From positions 124,001 through 188,000 of the forward strand of contig JAALGZ010000029.1 of NCBI GenBank assembly GCA_015227615.1: a stretch of 64,000 bases of DNA, written 5' to 3'. The position numbers and the translations under genes are program-made. Under the pieces are notes generated by a model. The model did not search any database. It was given only the letters and a program-made list of their open reading frames with translations, and had not been told where the DNA came from. Shown here piece after piece: positions 21,784 to 34,000 of this stretch. Within the stretch, counting starts at the first letter, position 1; each line of letters starts with the position of its first letter. The stretch comes from Labyrinthula sp. Ha. Taxonomy: Eukaryota; Sar; Bigyra; Labyrinthulida; Labyrinthulaceae.

Positions 21784-22782
21784 ATGCCAGCAACAACAGT
21801 GATCGAAAGAAGAGCTGAAAACTTAGAGGAAGTATATAAAGACCTTCTACCAGAGCTTTACAAACAAGAGCAGGAGTTTTTAAGTTCTGGTGGAGTTATT
21901 CAGGACGAATACTTTGTTTCTAAGAGAGGGCTACAGTGTGGAACAAGATGCTTTACACCACCAACAGCGAAACAAATAAACAAGGTAGTTGTATTTTGTC
22001 ATGGATTTACTGATGATACTCGCTGGTTAGAAACTATGCAGTTCTATAGACTTGTTAGTAAAGGATATTCCGTGCTCGCGATGGACTTTGAAGGGCATGG
22101 ACTGACTGATGGTGATTATGGGGTGATTCATGACCTGGAACTTGTCGTGGATGATTTAGAAGAGTTTATGGAATCCAAAAGAAATGTGTTTGCATCTTAC
22201 GAGTGGTTTCTTCTTGGTCATTCTATGGGGGGGATGATCGCTACGATTACAGCACTAAGAGCACAGGAAAAACAAAACCCATTCAAAGGTTTGATTCTTT
22301 CCGCTCCAATGCTCAAACTTTCAGGTCTTCCTCCTCGCTTTATTACAAACGTGTTACTCTGGTTCATGGACGTGTTTGAGTCAAAGAGAGCTCCAGAGAC
22401 TGGAAATTTTACTCTGGAGGCTATTTGCAAGGATGTCGATCTTGGAGAGATATCGCTGAAGAATCCGGTGAAGGAAGTTGGATCACCTAAGTTAGGTACT
22501 GTTGCTGCGTTTATCCGGGTTACTCAAAAGATTTTTCCAAGGTTGAAAAAAGGTGAACTCCTAACACCTTTCTTAGTCTTTCATGGCGAAAAGGATGTTG
22601 TCACCAGTCCTAAAGCTAGCATGGAGTTGTTTGCCTCAAGTACAAAAGCATCAAAAAAGGAACTGTTTATTGATGAGAATGCCTTCCACGGGATGCTTAC
22701 CTTTGAGCACAAACCAGACTTAGATAGATATTGGACCAAGATATTCACCTGGATAGACAATTTAGATAAACCTCCAGCTTAA
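21784..22782 (+). CDS. Monoacylglycerol-lipase-like alpha/beta hydrolase
   Basis: A 332-residue cytosolic-looking protein, intronless, of the serine hydrolase (Hydrolase_4) group that includes monoglyceride lipase. It has the HG oxyanion motif (VVVFCHGFTDD), nucleophile elbow GHSMGG with Ser147, Asp271 in HGEKDV and His302 in AFHGML, which makes a full catalytic triad at the expected spacing. Likely role is hydrolysis of monoacylglycerols or lysophospholipids to free fatty acid. Family length is about 300, so it is full length. It converges with the E2 gene; the stops are only 48 bp apart, so their 3' UTRs probably overlap. Confidence 0.88.
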   Translation: MPATTVIERRAENLEEVYKDLLPELYKQEQEFLSSGGVIQDEYFVSKRGLQCGTRCFTPPTAKQINKVVVFCHGFTDDTRWLETMQFYRLVSKGYSVLAMDFEGHGLTDGDYGVIHDLELVVDDLEEFMESKRNVFASYEWFLLGHSMGGMIATITALRAQEKQNPFKGLILSAPMLKLSGLPPRFITNVLLWFMDVFESKRAPETGNFTLEAICKDVDLGEISLKNPVKEVGSPKLGTVAAFIRVTQKIFPRLKKGELLTPFLVFHGEKDVVTSPKASMELFASSTKASKKELFIDENAFHGMLTFEHKPDLDRYWTKIFTWIDNLDKPPA

Positions 22783-22830
22783 CGTGATTCAACACAAACT
22801 CAGTATGTACAATCTCTATCCTCCTGCTGT

Positions 22831-23334
22831 CTAGTTTAGCCCAAGCGAAATTCGAACGCAATGATCTACCTTTGAGTTGTACCTCTTCTTATCTGTTCTA
22901 TATAGTTTTGCAGCTTCTAAATTAGCTGGACTCTCATCATTAGGTTCCGCGAGCATGCTAACAACGGAAAGAAGGATTTTTTCCACGCTTTGAATTGGTG
23001 ACCATCGCTCTGAACTGCTCTCGTAACCAAATCTGTCTTCTCCTGGTGGATGTAGGATAGATATGCATACAGAGCCATCAGGGTATACATTAGGATGGAA
23101 AAGTTTTTGAGTAAACTTCATCTTTGGGGGATTTAAGGGATAGTCTTTAGGAAAGGAGAGCCTTGCGTGGAAGCAACCACCATCGTAACAAGTGTCCTGG
23201 GGTCCTGCTACAAGTGCTTCCCATTCAAACATGTTCTCTTCATTTACAGGTCCAGCCGCAATCCCTTCTGGTGAGTGTTTCGTTAATTCCTTGTACTCCT
23301 GGAACAACCTCTTTATCGCCATCGATCTACTCAT
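22831..23334 (-). CDS. Ubiquitin-conjugating enzyme E2, UBE2G/Ubc7 type
   Basis: A 167-residue single-domain E2. It shows the HPN motif at 80-82, catalytic Cys90 in GSVCISILHPPGED, and the roughly 13-residue acidic insertion after the active site (EDRFGYESSSERWSP) that marks the Ubc7/UBE2G class. These enzymes build Lys48 chains in ER-associated degradation with Hrd1/gp78-type ligases. It resembles UBE2G2 slightly more than UBE2G1. Length equals human UBE2G2 (165). It is divergent from the cytochrome b5 reductase gene, with 85 bp between the two starts, which must contain both promoters. Confidence 0.93.
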   Translation of the reverse strand: MSRSMAIKRLFQEYKELTKHSPEGIAAGPVNEENMFEWEALVAGPQDTCYDGGCFHARLSFPKDYPLNPPKMKFTQKLFHPNVYPDGSVCISILHPPGEDRFGYESSSERWSPIQSVEKILLSVVSMLAEPNDESPANLEAAKLYRTDKKRYNSKVDHCVRISLGLN

Positions 23335-23419
23335 TTTTCTTTCTTTTTTTCAATTTGCTTAACAACTAGTTTTTTCAAACTTTGGGCAAATTGGTGACCA
23401 AAAAGGACACTTTTAAGAA
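23335..23419. promoter_or_regulatory. 85-bp divergent promoter region, E2 and b5 reductase
   Basis: The only DNA between two divergent ATGs. It is rich in pyrimidine and A tracts on the E2 side. No TATA box is evident. Co-regulation is inferred from spacing only. Confidence 0.45.
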
Positions 23420-24347
23420 ATGTTTGGATTACGGAAAAACTACAAAACTATCTTGGTTGCAGGAGCTTCAACTGCTCTGGGCTTTGATTATTTCAATCAG
23501 AAAAGTAGTTGCAAAGAGGAAATTAACACAAAACCTGCATTAAGCAAAAAAGAATTCCGAGAGTTCGAATTGGTTGAGAAAGAGGCACTTACTCACAATA
23601 CCAGTTTATATAGATTTAAGTTCGATGATCCGAAACAAATCTCCGGACTTTCAGTAGCCAGCTGCTTGATGGTTAAGGCAGAAGTGAATGGAAAAAGTGT
23701 TTCCAGACCATATACACCTGTTTCTATGAACGATCAAACAGGGCACCTGGATTTACTAATCAAGACATATCCTGCTCCAGGAGGAATCATGTCACGCCAT
23801 GTGGATTCGCTTAATCTTGGCGATAAGCTGGAAATGAAAGGACCATTTATGAAACTCAAATACGAGGCAAATATGAAAAAGAAAATTGGCATGGTATTTC
23901 TTTTCAGGGAACTTAAATTCTTAGGTTGCTGGTGGGACAGGAATTACGCCAATGTTGCAGATCATCAGACAAGTTTTGGCTGATCCAGAGGATAAAACGA
24001 AATTAACTTTGATTTTTGCAAATGTAACTGAAGAAGATATTATTTTGAGGAAGGAGTTACAAGCTCTCCAGGTGCTGCATGGAGAAGATAAGTTGGAAAT
24101 TTTCTACACTCTCGACAAACCTGTGAAAGGGTGGAAGTATGGAGAAGGTTTTGTTAGTGAAGAAATGTTGAAAGAAAAACTTGGTATTAAAGCTGAAGAA
24201 GGAGAAGATGTGATGGTTCTTGTTTGTGGGCCTAAAGGGTTCATGAAACACGTATCAGGAGATAAAGGGCCAAACAGAACACAAGGGGAAGTTGGCGGTT
24301 TGCTTAAGAAGTTAGGATTTAATGAAGACCAAGTTTATAAATTTTAA
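23420..24347 (+). CDS. NADH-cytochrome b5 reductase (MCR1-like)
   Basis: Two exons, 23420-23893 and 23925-24347, 298 residues. The N terminus has a short hydrophobic stretch (ILVAGASTALGFDYF) after a basic start, suiting a mitochondrial outer-membrane or intermembrane-space anchor as in yeast Mcr1. The FAD motif RPYTPVS is at 96-102, GGIMSRH at 121-127, the nucleotide-binding GGTGITPM at 161-168, and a CGPKGFM segment near the C terminus. It transfers electrons from NADH to cytochrome b5 for lipid desaturation, sterol and ascorbate-radical chemistry. The C-terminal phrase GEVGGLLKKLGF is also found in fungal Mcr1. The intron falls exactly between Met158 and VAGGTG, phase 0. Confidence 0.92.
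23894..23924 (+). other. Mini-intron of b5 reductase, 31 bp
   Basis: Begins GTATTTC, ends CTTAAATTCTTAG, phase 0. Removal restores the conserved KKIGMVAGGTGITPM. CTTAA is the branch-site candidate. Confidence 0.95.
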
Positions 24348-25004
24348 AACTAGAATATTTCCCAGAGCATTTGGGAGAATGAAAACGTGTGTCTGGTGCA
24401 TGACCTCTTTATTGGCTTTCATAATAATAAAAGTGATGTTCAACATGCTAAGTCGAAATTACGTTAAAGTTTTTCGTTTATTTTTCTCTCTCAAATGGAT
24501 TTGCTATGTGAAAAATACTTTCTGTTTAATACAGAGAAAGTTTGTAAACTTTAATTAAGCAAAGAAATGTTAGACAGTAAACTGTTCTGCCATGATCAAA
24601 CTATAAATTGAATATGTTACTGTATTTCTCAAAACTATAGATATGTAGGAACTCACATATCCTATCCTTCTGAATTTTCAAACTATAGTTTATTATGTAT
24701 TATTCTATTGAACTAAATGTTTAAATGCAACTGATCAAATATTAATCTAAAAAGCTTTCCATTCTAAAATAGCTGCAAGAGTGAAACGATTCATCTATTT
24801 GAATATCGAATAAGATAACCAATTGTTGCAGTTGTACCCAAACTATAGAAGTGGGGATGCACCCGCAAGAAGTAAGTTATGTCTCCTTTGAGCTTAATTT
24901 CAAGAAGGAATTGCTTAAGTAAGGATGTACTCTATACATATTCCTGTTTACTTTCTAACATGAGTTTCCTATAGCTTCTTTCATTGACTTTAGCCCTGCT
25001 CTAG
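24348..25004. other. Spacer before the LTR element
   Basis: About 650 bp of AT-rich DNA between the reductase stop and the left LTR. It contains small repeats of the phrase aaactatag (near 24599, 24632 and 24839), otherwise nothing recognisable. Confidence 0.45.
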
Positions 25005-25096
25005 TGTTGAACGATACTTTATATTTTATATCTCTTTTAATAATTAAAGTCTGGTTGGTACCAGAATAAACTAAATACGCAATACTACCTTCAGCA
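25005..25096 (-). repeat. Left (3') LTR of the Ty1/copia element
   Basis: About 92 bp, matching the right LTR over its full length at about 90%. Starts TGTTGA on the plus strand. Confidence 0.85.
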
Positions 25097-28000
25097 CCTT
25101 CCCTTATTTTGTGTCCTCTTTCTTTAAAAATCCGTTTCTTAGTTTCTGAAACTCACCTTTATTTGATGCTCTTGTGAGCATACTACTCCAGTTATCTTCT
25201 CTTCTTACATACTTTAGCTTTACTTTCAACCTGTCTACTGTCTTCTAAACAAACTTATAGTGGGTATCTGCATGTTTAGTTCGTCCATTTACTTCTTTGC
25301 TTTTACGATACGAATAGCACTCTGGGAGTCCATGAATACCTCTACTATATATTCCATATTCATTTCTTCTAGGATGATCAGTACAAACTTCAACTCCATT
25401 AAGGCTAATGAAAGTCCAACATATTCCGCTTCAGTTAAGCTTATCGTGATGATGGGTTGTTTGTTGCTTTTGTTTGCCACTACTGTGTTATTCACAAATA
25501 TGAGAAATCCTGTTACACTCTTTCTATCTTCATCTGGAGCATATGATGTGTCACCAGCATCTTAACATCGTTTACCTCTTTTATGGGAAATATTTTCAAC
25601 TTTATTTTTCTCGTTTTATATAAATAATTCATTACCCTCTTGGCGCGTTTCAGTAATGTTTCTGTTATTTCAGTTAGGAACCTGAACAGATAGTGGGAAC
25701 TGTACGAAACATCTGGGCGGGAGATACCTGCAAAGTAGTTAATACTTCCTACTAACGATTGGTATAGTTTTAGATCCGTAACTTTTCTTTCACCAGTTGA
25801 CTTTAGTTCATTTGGAGATAGTGGAGTTTATCTTTCTTTCATGTTTTCCAGCTTGAACTTTCTTGTAATCTTCACAATTCTTTCTTCTTGATTTATGGTT
25901 AACACGTTATCTTGTAACTTCTCAAACTTAAGTTCCACAAATGTTTGAAGCTTTTATTCATTTGTTTCTCAAATTCTTTTATTTCTTCAATTTGTCCTGA
26001 GTATAGTAAGTCATCTACATAAAGAAGAACTGACATAACTATTTTCCTTCCCTTCTTCTTTATAAAAATACAGCTCTCGGTGAGTAATTTTTCAGTCAAA
26101 GTTGTTCAAACACTTTGGTAACTGTGTTGTACCATTTTCTGGGGTTTTCTTGAAGTCCATCTCTGCTTATGGTTGTTATCCAAGCTTTCTTTCTTCCCTG
26201 TCTTTTTTTGTGACCCATTGGCAACTACAGAAACCCTCTTCTTGGTAGTTGACCGTATAAAAATGCAATAGTAACATCCAGTTGATGGATTCATGCTGGG
26301 AATGTTTGAGCGAGCATCGAGAATATTGTTGTTGCTATTATAGATGTGACTGGGGAGTAAACCACGGCGCCTTCCGTTAGAATGATTTTACTATAATCTC
26401 CTCGAGCAACAATTCTGACCTTAGGAATATATTCACCTTGCATATTTGTTTTCGTTATGAACAATTCTCGTAAAGGTATAACAACTTCGTCAGCTGGGCG
26501 CGAGACAACTTCAAAATTCCCTACAGACTCTAGTACCAAGACTTCCTTATTGTATGCGTTTAACCACTGTATTTTGTCAGACCGGTTTTGTATTTGTCCA
26601 TAGTTCCTTGGGGCAATTGCTTCTTTGGTCACTGTAACTGAATATAAAACTGGCTTTAGTGTCCTGGGTTATGTTAAAATATTTATTTTGCCTATATTAT
26701 CATATACTACTGGATGGAACAGGGTCTGGTTTTCTTCGCTTTCGATTTGAAATTTGCTTTTTTGTGTCCTGTCCTTCCCTGCTTCTGTATCATCATTCTC
26801 TTCTAATTTAACTACCTTTTCTGTTTCTGTATCACTTTCCGAGGACATGATATTTTCGATCGATTCATTTCCTACTTTTTCATTTAAACGTTGAAAAACT
26901 TTATGAGACGATCGAGAGTTTTGAAGCAAGGTTTCTTCCTCATCACACGCTGCGTCGCTTATCTTGTTTACTCTTCCGTTGGATATAATATAAGCTAACA
27001 TCATTTTTGACTTCGTGTCGTAGCCGAGGAAGATGGATTTTTCATTTGCTTAGAACTTGGCTTTTCTAACCGATTTGACAAAACCCCTGGATCCGAATAC
27101 AACGATCTTCTTCAGTTGTGGCTTGTTTCCAGCTTTGAGCTCGTAAGCTGACTTTGGCTTGAGTCTTATGGTATAATTTAGGATAAGTTTAGAATAAAAC
27201 GTGGCAAATGTCCAATACTTCATACTTAAGTTTTCCTGTTGAAGCAACGCTTTTAGGCTGTGGAACACTGTGCGATTATACCTTTCAACTTTGCCATTTT
27301 CACTTGGCATATAGTTTGAGGACATTTCTAGGCTGATTCCTTTGGACTCTGCAAATTTCTGCAACTTCATAAACTCACTGCCGTTGTCTGAAAAGAGACA
27401 CTTAACGTTTGTATTGTATCTTTTTTCAATTTTTAGGATCACGTTCTCAAGTTGTTTTGATATGTTTTCTTTGGTTCTCGTAGTTATCAGTATAATATAG
27501 TTTGTGAACGAGTCTACTACTGTAACAGCGTATTTGAAGCCACGTAAACTTGATACAAATGGGCCCACGGTATCATAGTGTAACTTTTCAAATTTCTTTT
27601 TGGGGTACAAAGAGGGTTGTGTTTTCAGTTGAAATACATGATCCTTTCCTTTTCTTCGCCAACTTTCCTGCGCTGCACCTGATACAAAAAATATGTTTAC
27701 TACTTTGCAGGTTATTTTTTCTTAATATTTCATTATTTAGCTGTGCAAACCTAAAATGGTTTAGGTCATTCCTGAATTCAGTTTCGTTTTCTATGCTTGC
27801 AGTTTCATTCATAGGTATCTCGACTGCCTGTTTTTGGGGGTGAATTTTGATGTTCTATGCAGAATGAAGTGACCTTGGTTTTGTTCAAGTTGAGCAATAA
27901 CTCTTTATTTTTGAGTAATGACAGATTCTTTCTGGGACTTATTAATAGCAAAACCTTGTTCAATTAATTTAGATTCGGAGATAAATATCTCTTTCTGAGG

Positions 28001-29650
28001 GGGAACTGTGATTACATCTTGAATTTGTAAGATAAAATTATTCTCAAGTAGGACATTCAATGTTCCAGTTACTTTGTTTGTCGATTTTGAAATCAATATA
28101 GTACTTACTTGCAAGTGTTTCTTAGTTCTTTCGTATTTTTCAACATATTCTTATCAGGTGTTATGTGGTGAGAGCCCCCCTATCTATGATTATGTTGAAG
28201 CACTCGTTTTTGAATCTGCAAGAATCGTCATTGTTTTGTTTTGTACTGAGTTTAAAAATTCTTGGAGCTATTTTTATTTTTGTAGTATATAATGAAACCT
28301 CACTTATTCTGTTGTTAACATCGCCTTCATGGTTTTCAGTTGCACTTGATTCGTTCTCGTCTTCTTCCTGTATGCCCACTTTGTTAACTTTCAGAAGCTT
28401 GAATTTGCAGGCATTGTATTTATTGTCTGTGGATCAACATCCATAACATATTTACTGTTTTGTTGAGTACTGGGCTTTATAGTGGCCCCATCCCGTACAT
28501 CTTTTACATTTAATATTCTTCTGTTTTTTCGACTTAAATTTGTTTATTCCCACATCATTGTCAAGCATAGTATTATTTTCTTCTTCGTAGTTATCGAATC
28601 TGAGCTCCGTTTTGGCTTGAACTTTTGCAAAATATCTGATGGTGTTATTTAAGTTATCTGCAGATCACATAAACTTCATTGACGAGAACCTTTCATCAGG
28701 TATTTTTCTAATGAATCCTTCAACCAAGCTTCTTGACGAATATCCTCCCTACATTTGAAACTGTGCAAATGTCTTTTTGTATTCGCTTAAGTAATCTCTC
28801 ATGTTACTAAACTGTACCTCTTCCAGTTTTCATTCAAATTTAATTAGTTGGTCATCTGAGATTTCCTAAAAATGTTCCACCAAACTATTGAAACTCTCAA
28901 ATGTGTTCTTATCTTCAGCTATATAGTGCATTAGATCCATAGTTACTGTAGCTCTTAAGATAGTTTTGACTTCTTCACAATTTAAAGCATAGATCAGCTT
29001 AGCTTCGATGCACTTCTTTCTATTTCTAAAAAGCTGGAATATTTTCTTTCCACTTGTACTTACAACTGTTGAATTTAGAGATAGTTTTAATAACAACATT
29101 GGAGTATCGATGGAGTCTGGTGTATAAATTTTGGTTTCTGATTTTTTAAATTCTTCAATCTCTTTTCCGTTTTTTATGATTTCTTCTTCAGAGACTGTTT
29201 CATCTTCTGTATCTTTAGTTTTCGATAGAGGAGAAAGTGTCGGTTCTCTTATGTATGTTGGATTCCTAACATCTCTCAAGACGTAAACTCTTAAGTGTTT
29301 CTTTCCAATGAATGATAGGATGACTTCCTTCCAATGGTGAAAGGAGGTTTCTTTTTCTCCTAGTTTTCGTAATTTTGCCGCTTTTATACTCTTAGGTTCC
29401 ATTTGATATTTGGGCTTGGTGTGTAGTAATGCAACTTTTGATGTGTAACGTCCTAAGGAAATATGGTATTGTTTCAAGATAGGCTGTTAGCAGATAACGT
29501 TTCTCCTGATAAGTTAAACTCTTTGCTCTTACAAACTCAGACTCAAGTTTACTTAAAGTTCTGTTTCAAACTTCCTTAAAGTCTTTTGAATAGCTGCCCA
29601 GAAATCTGCTTCTTTACTTCAATAGAAATTGTCGTTTTTGGCTCTTAACC

Positions 29651-29743
29651 TGTTGATCGATACTTTATATTTTATATCCTTTTTTAACACTTAAAGTCTG
29701 GTTTGTACCAGAGTAAACTAAATACGCAACACTACCTTCAACA
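29651..29743 (-). repeat. Right (5') LTR of the Ty1/copia element
   Basis: 93 bp with perfect 6-bp terminal inverted ends TGTTGA / TCAACA. The bases just inside it on the minus strand, GGTTAAGAGCC, resemble the tRNA-primer site next to plant copia 5' LTRs (inference). Confidence 0.85.
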
Positions 29744-29897
29744 TCTACTCCGAACTTGTTGAATATACTTACCAGTGCCTAAGTTTAAAGACGAGTCAGT
29801 TTGCAAGAGAAAATACATTCTTTTCTTAGTACTATTTTCATATAATGATAATTTCAGTAGAATAATGTTGCATTCGTAACGATTAGCAACGAGAGCA

Positions 29898-31043
29898 TTA
29901 AAACTTAAGCGGTTTTCCTTGTCTAGGCTTTAAACCTGTCTTGATATATATCTGATCGATAATTCTCATATTCATCTCTGCTTTACCCATGCCTCCAGCA
30001 AATTCACACACGCTCTTTGCTTCTTCATCTCCAAGTACTGCGTTGGAAAATGCTTTCAACTGATAATAGTAGGTAGTTTGCCCAACAGTCTCATCTGGTA
30101 GTGTGTAAACCTTCTTTCTCTCCTTCTTCTTCGTCTCCTTATCATATATATCAACATAACTATATATAAACGGCATCATAAACAAGAAAATTTTTATTTT
30201 CTTCTTCTCTGTCTCCACTTCGGAAATAATTTTCGGAACGTAGGCACTAAACGAAGTCTCCAACCTTGCTGTTTTATTTCCAAGCTTGAGATCAACATTT
30301 GCTGTGTGGTCAACTTCATCAAACTTCGTTTGCATCTTTGAATCAATAACTTCAAGTTCTTCCTCATCTCCTAACCAAAATCTTATCTGGTCCAAAGCAT
30401 AACACCCCGTATCCATCATAGATCCTCCAGCGAGCTCAGGAATCTTTCCATTACAATTATACCTAATATCTCCACTTCCTATAGCAACAAATGGGATCTT
30501 CATCTGCGCCTTGACATGTTCTACTTCTCCCAAATCTCCTTTTTCTTTCAACTCTTTCAGATATAAAGTTAAAGGATGAAATCTGTAATGAAACGCCTCA
30601 ATAATATATGGCTTACTATTTGCCCGTTTGTTCAACGGTGCATTCTCAACGGATAGTTTCATAGCAGCAGTTTCTTCAGCATTTGAAGCAATTGGTTTTT
30701 CAGAAAGGACATGTTTTCCAGCTTTAAGAGCAAGGATTGAGTAATATGCATGATAGCCATTTGGCAGAGGATTGTAAATTACATCCACATCAGGAGAGTT
30801 TATTAAGTCTTCATAAGAGTCAAAAACTTTTGGAATAGAGTGCTTTTTGGCAAAATTCTCCGCTTTTACTTTAGATCTGGCAGCAACACCGAATAATTCA
30901 CAGTTGTTGAGTTTGTTTACTGGATAGATTAGGGCTAACGGAGCGATGGAAGCTGCACCTAAGATTCTAATGTGTAGCCTTAAAGGAAGTTTTTGTTCAT
31001 CAGCAATAGTTTTTTTCGTTATGTTGAATAATCGGGATATAAC
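29898..31043 (-). pseudogene. GFO/IDH/MocA oxidoreductase, copy without a start codon
   Basis: A second copy of the gene at 39458-40597. The reading frame is open over its whole length but the position matching the other copy's ATG (31041-31043) is GTT, and an in-frame TAA comes right before it. No mini-intron of the usual size could supply another start. In the N-terminal 50 codons it differs from the other copy at 27 of about 153 bases, including loss of a Rossmann glycine (GILGAA reads RILGAA) and Leu/His changes nearby. Beyond that, from about 30894 to 29915, I count only five differences in about 980 bases. The C-terminal tail diverges again (GKPLKF instead of GKAV). The LTR element ends 155 bp downstream. 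Most likely a pseudogene partly overwritten by gene conversion; a GTG-started 296-residue product is possible but would lack the cofactor site. Confidence 0.8.
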
Positions 31044-34000
31044 TTATGTCATCACTTCCTCGGAGCAAGATTATTTCTACGAGCAGGAAATACACAACCT
31101 TATATATTCTGTTATACGAGTTCAACAAATATAATTTTATATCTTTGTTAAACTTCCAGTTGTATTTGTATATCTGTTCTGTCTATGTTTACAATATTTA
31201 TTGATTAGTTTGAATGAAGAGTTTTTCTCGGAATAAATAATATCCGGTCATAGAGGATAAAAATATGTTGGGCAATTTATTTGCCATTCATTTCAGATTT
31301 AATTGATCTATATCTCAAATGCTTGTCAACTAGATTATATTGCGTTAAAAAAAGTATATATGTGATTTAATATATGCTCTAACCAAACAATGGGTTTTAT
31401 TCATTTGAGGAATGGATAAAAGCTTGCTTTCTTGTGTTGGCGTTTGGGTCAGCTAATTTGAGATCTATGAGTTTCTAGTAGTTTGCCCTTGCCTTTTAAT
31501 CCCAGTCCTCTACGTTTCGAATCTACTTGGATTTGTTTTAGTTTAAAATTTTAGTGTGTTCACATATTTTTCTTTCATAGATGACAAAATTTCTATTTTA
31601 GATGATATGACACCTCCAAAAAATATTAGCGCCATAGCTTAGATTCTTCTCCAAAAGGATAGGTAAGTCTTTTCACCTACGATATTTGGGTAATATCTAT
31701 TACTACGTAGCTATTTACCACAAAATATCTAAAATATTACCACACCGAAGCTTTTAATTTAATCTTTAAGCACTATTTTATGCGTAAGATATTAGTGTTA
31801 CTTCAGTTAATACTTCTGTTTGAGATCTCAAGTTAAGTCTTACTTCTTCTTCTTCTTGTTGTTGTTGTTGTTGAGGATCAGTTTACAAGAAGTCTCGCCA
31901 GGAATAATTGCTAATAAATATAAATATAAACTATGATAAATTTAAATTCAGGTAGTTCAGTGCCTCTACAAAAACAAAATGAAATAAGGAAGTATTGTTT
32001 TATCTCTAAGGTTTCTCAAACTTTTCCAAGAATTGTTGTTTTGAAATCCTTGAAAGCTAGCGTTCGCAATCTCTCAATGAATACCGTGTTTAAAAAGCAC
32101 GGAGGTTGAGGCAAAACATATTTGTCTTAGCTGTATTTAATGGTTCCATCCACTACTTCAACCTATTCTTTATGTTTGGAGCAAGTCTTCAATTGAGAAA
32201 AACTGAGAGACATTCCATGGGTTATGATATTGTTTCCTTTCACAAGGCACCACCGACCTTTTCTATTGTGCTACATAAAGCATATAGTAGTTTTAATTTT
32301 ACTCTTTAGAATGATTCATATGTCCATAACTTTGTGATGATCAATACATTTGGGTTGGTGGTTTATGTTTACACTTTGTTTTTCAAATCGATTCTTTGGT
32401 TCATTCCTTGCTTATATAAACAAAGTATGACTAGGTTCGCTCCCGTAATCATATGAATAACTTAGTACAGTTATGACAAAGCTGTACTTTATATCCTATA
32501 CCTTTGTACTTAAGCTGAAAATGTTGCAAAATCTGTCAATATTTGCAGCTGATGAAAAAAATGGTACAAGCGAAAGTCCTCTATCATATTGTTCTTCATT
32601 TACATTTGAGAAAACTCTCGCATTCACATGGCTTAAGCTCTTGATCTTATAATTATGATGTTGGGTATTGGCTATTAATCATGCTACAGTAGTTATCTGA
32701 GACATCGAAGTTTTCTATCTTCGACTTAATTTTCTTGCATTTGCCATCAAAGATACATAACGCACAGTCCACTCATTTCTTTAACTATAACCCTACTGGA
32801 TTGTTTGTGTACATAAACACAAATAAATTCTAATTTATAAACCATTTCTAGAGATACTAATGGCCTACTAAAGTCTCCACACCAATCGTTATAGCTTTTG
32901 CAACCAAGTTTTCACAATGCCAACAGTTAAAAAAATTTTAAATAGTTTATATATATTATACCAAAGAACAATCATACAGGAAAATCTCTTTAAGAAATTG
33001 GTAATACAAATGAAACTCCTATACCGGAACTTGAATTGAATGGCTTAGCTTTCATTAGCCTGGTGGATACAGAAAGTACGAATTTAAACTTCAAAGAGCG
33101 TATTTGATTGTAAATTCACAACTCTCTTCGAGAAATCGCTAACACAACATTCTCAAGAGCAAGGTATAATTATACACTAGAACCGTATTTTTCTAAATAT
33201 TATGATTGTTTAGATATTACTTTGTAAAGAATTTTACTCGAGAAGAGATTCTATACCTTTTACTGAATCATTTATACTTGATTAATTCATGTAAAGCTGG
33301 TAGGTAATTGAAACATAGTTCAGTAATGATGAATCAGGAAGAATTTTCTGAACTATATTTATTGACGATGTGGTTGAATTCTGTGCAATAAATGATCAAA
33401 ACAAGGGTAAATTTCTTGTTAGTTAATAATAATTGTGACCTTTTCTTAGATGTTCCTAGGAAGGTATTATGGTAGTAATTACTTTGTTGCTGCATGAAGT
33501 TTTAGATATCATTACCGGCATCAAGATTACGGGTAAATCATCGAAAAGATCAGCATATTGATCTTCATTATCTCTAACATATAAGGGCTAGCTTCAATAT
33601 CGTTTCAAGATATGGTATTAAATTATTTGTAATAGTGCGAAGAGGGGCCCTAACTGAACATTTTCTTCTGTAATAACTGTTGCTCTACAGGTTTGTTTTT
33701 CTAATTATGCCTATAACTTAATTCAGTTGTAAAGTATGAATATTTCTTTCCTGTCTACATTTAAATGCTGATTTTGCCATGATAAGTACCATCGACATGT
33801 ACGAGATATTAACGTAACATTCTAAGCTTTAAAAATATAATCTTTGTTTTTTTTCAATAAGTGTGTAGTTTTTCATCAACCCAAACCACAATTTTTATAT
33901 TGTTACAAATTCTTTGTGCTCACAGAAAGCAGATTGACTAACTAGGATCCATTCAACTATTTGATTGGTTTTCTTCATTTATAATTGCATTTGGTAAATT

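Larger units (their letters stand above)
25005..29743 (-). mobile_element. Ty1/copia LTR retrotransposon, broken
   Basis: A minus-strand element of about 4.7 kb. In element order: 5' LTR at the right, a gag region (about 29477-28500, with a zinc-knuckle-like patch), a protease-like region, integrase with its core domain (about 27610-27050), reverse transcriptase (about 26630-25900, YVDD box region), and RNase H (about 25495-25289), then the 3' LTR at the left. Integrase before reverse transcriptase is the Ty1/copia order. The LTRs are very short, about 93 bp, start TGTTGA and end TCAACA or a variant of it, and are about 90% identical by hand count. A 4-of-5 match (tctag / tctac) flanks the ends as target duplication. 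The element is a fossil with on the order of ten interruptions and is of moderate age. Confidence 0.88.

Noticed and set aside
25260-28446. Plus-strand open frames across the LTR element
   Set aside because: Antisense shadows of the element's own coding regions on minus.
31001-31110. Mini-intron upstream of the start-less oxidoreductase copy that might supply an ATG
   Set aside because: A TAAG acceptor is present but no GT lies 27-33 bp upstream; the nearest gives 38 bp with no start-bearing exon.
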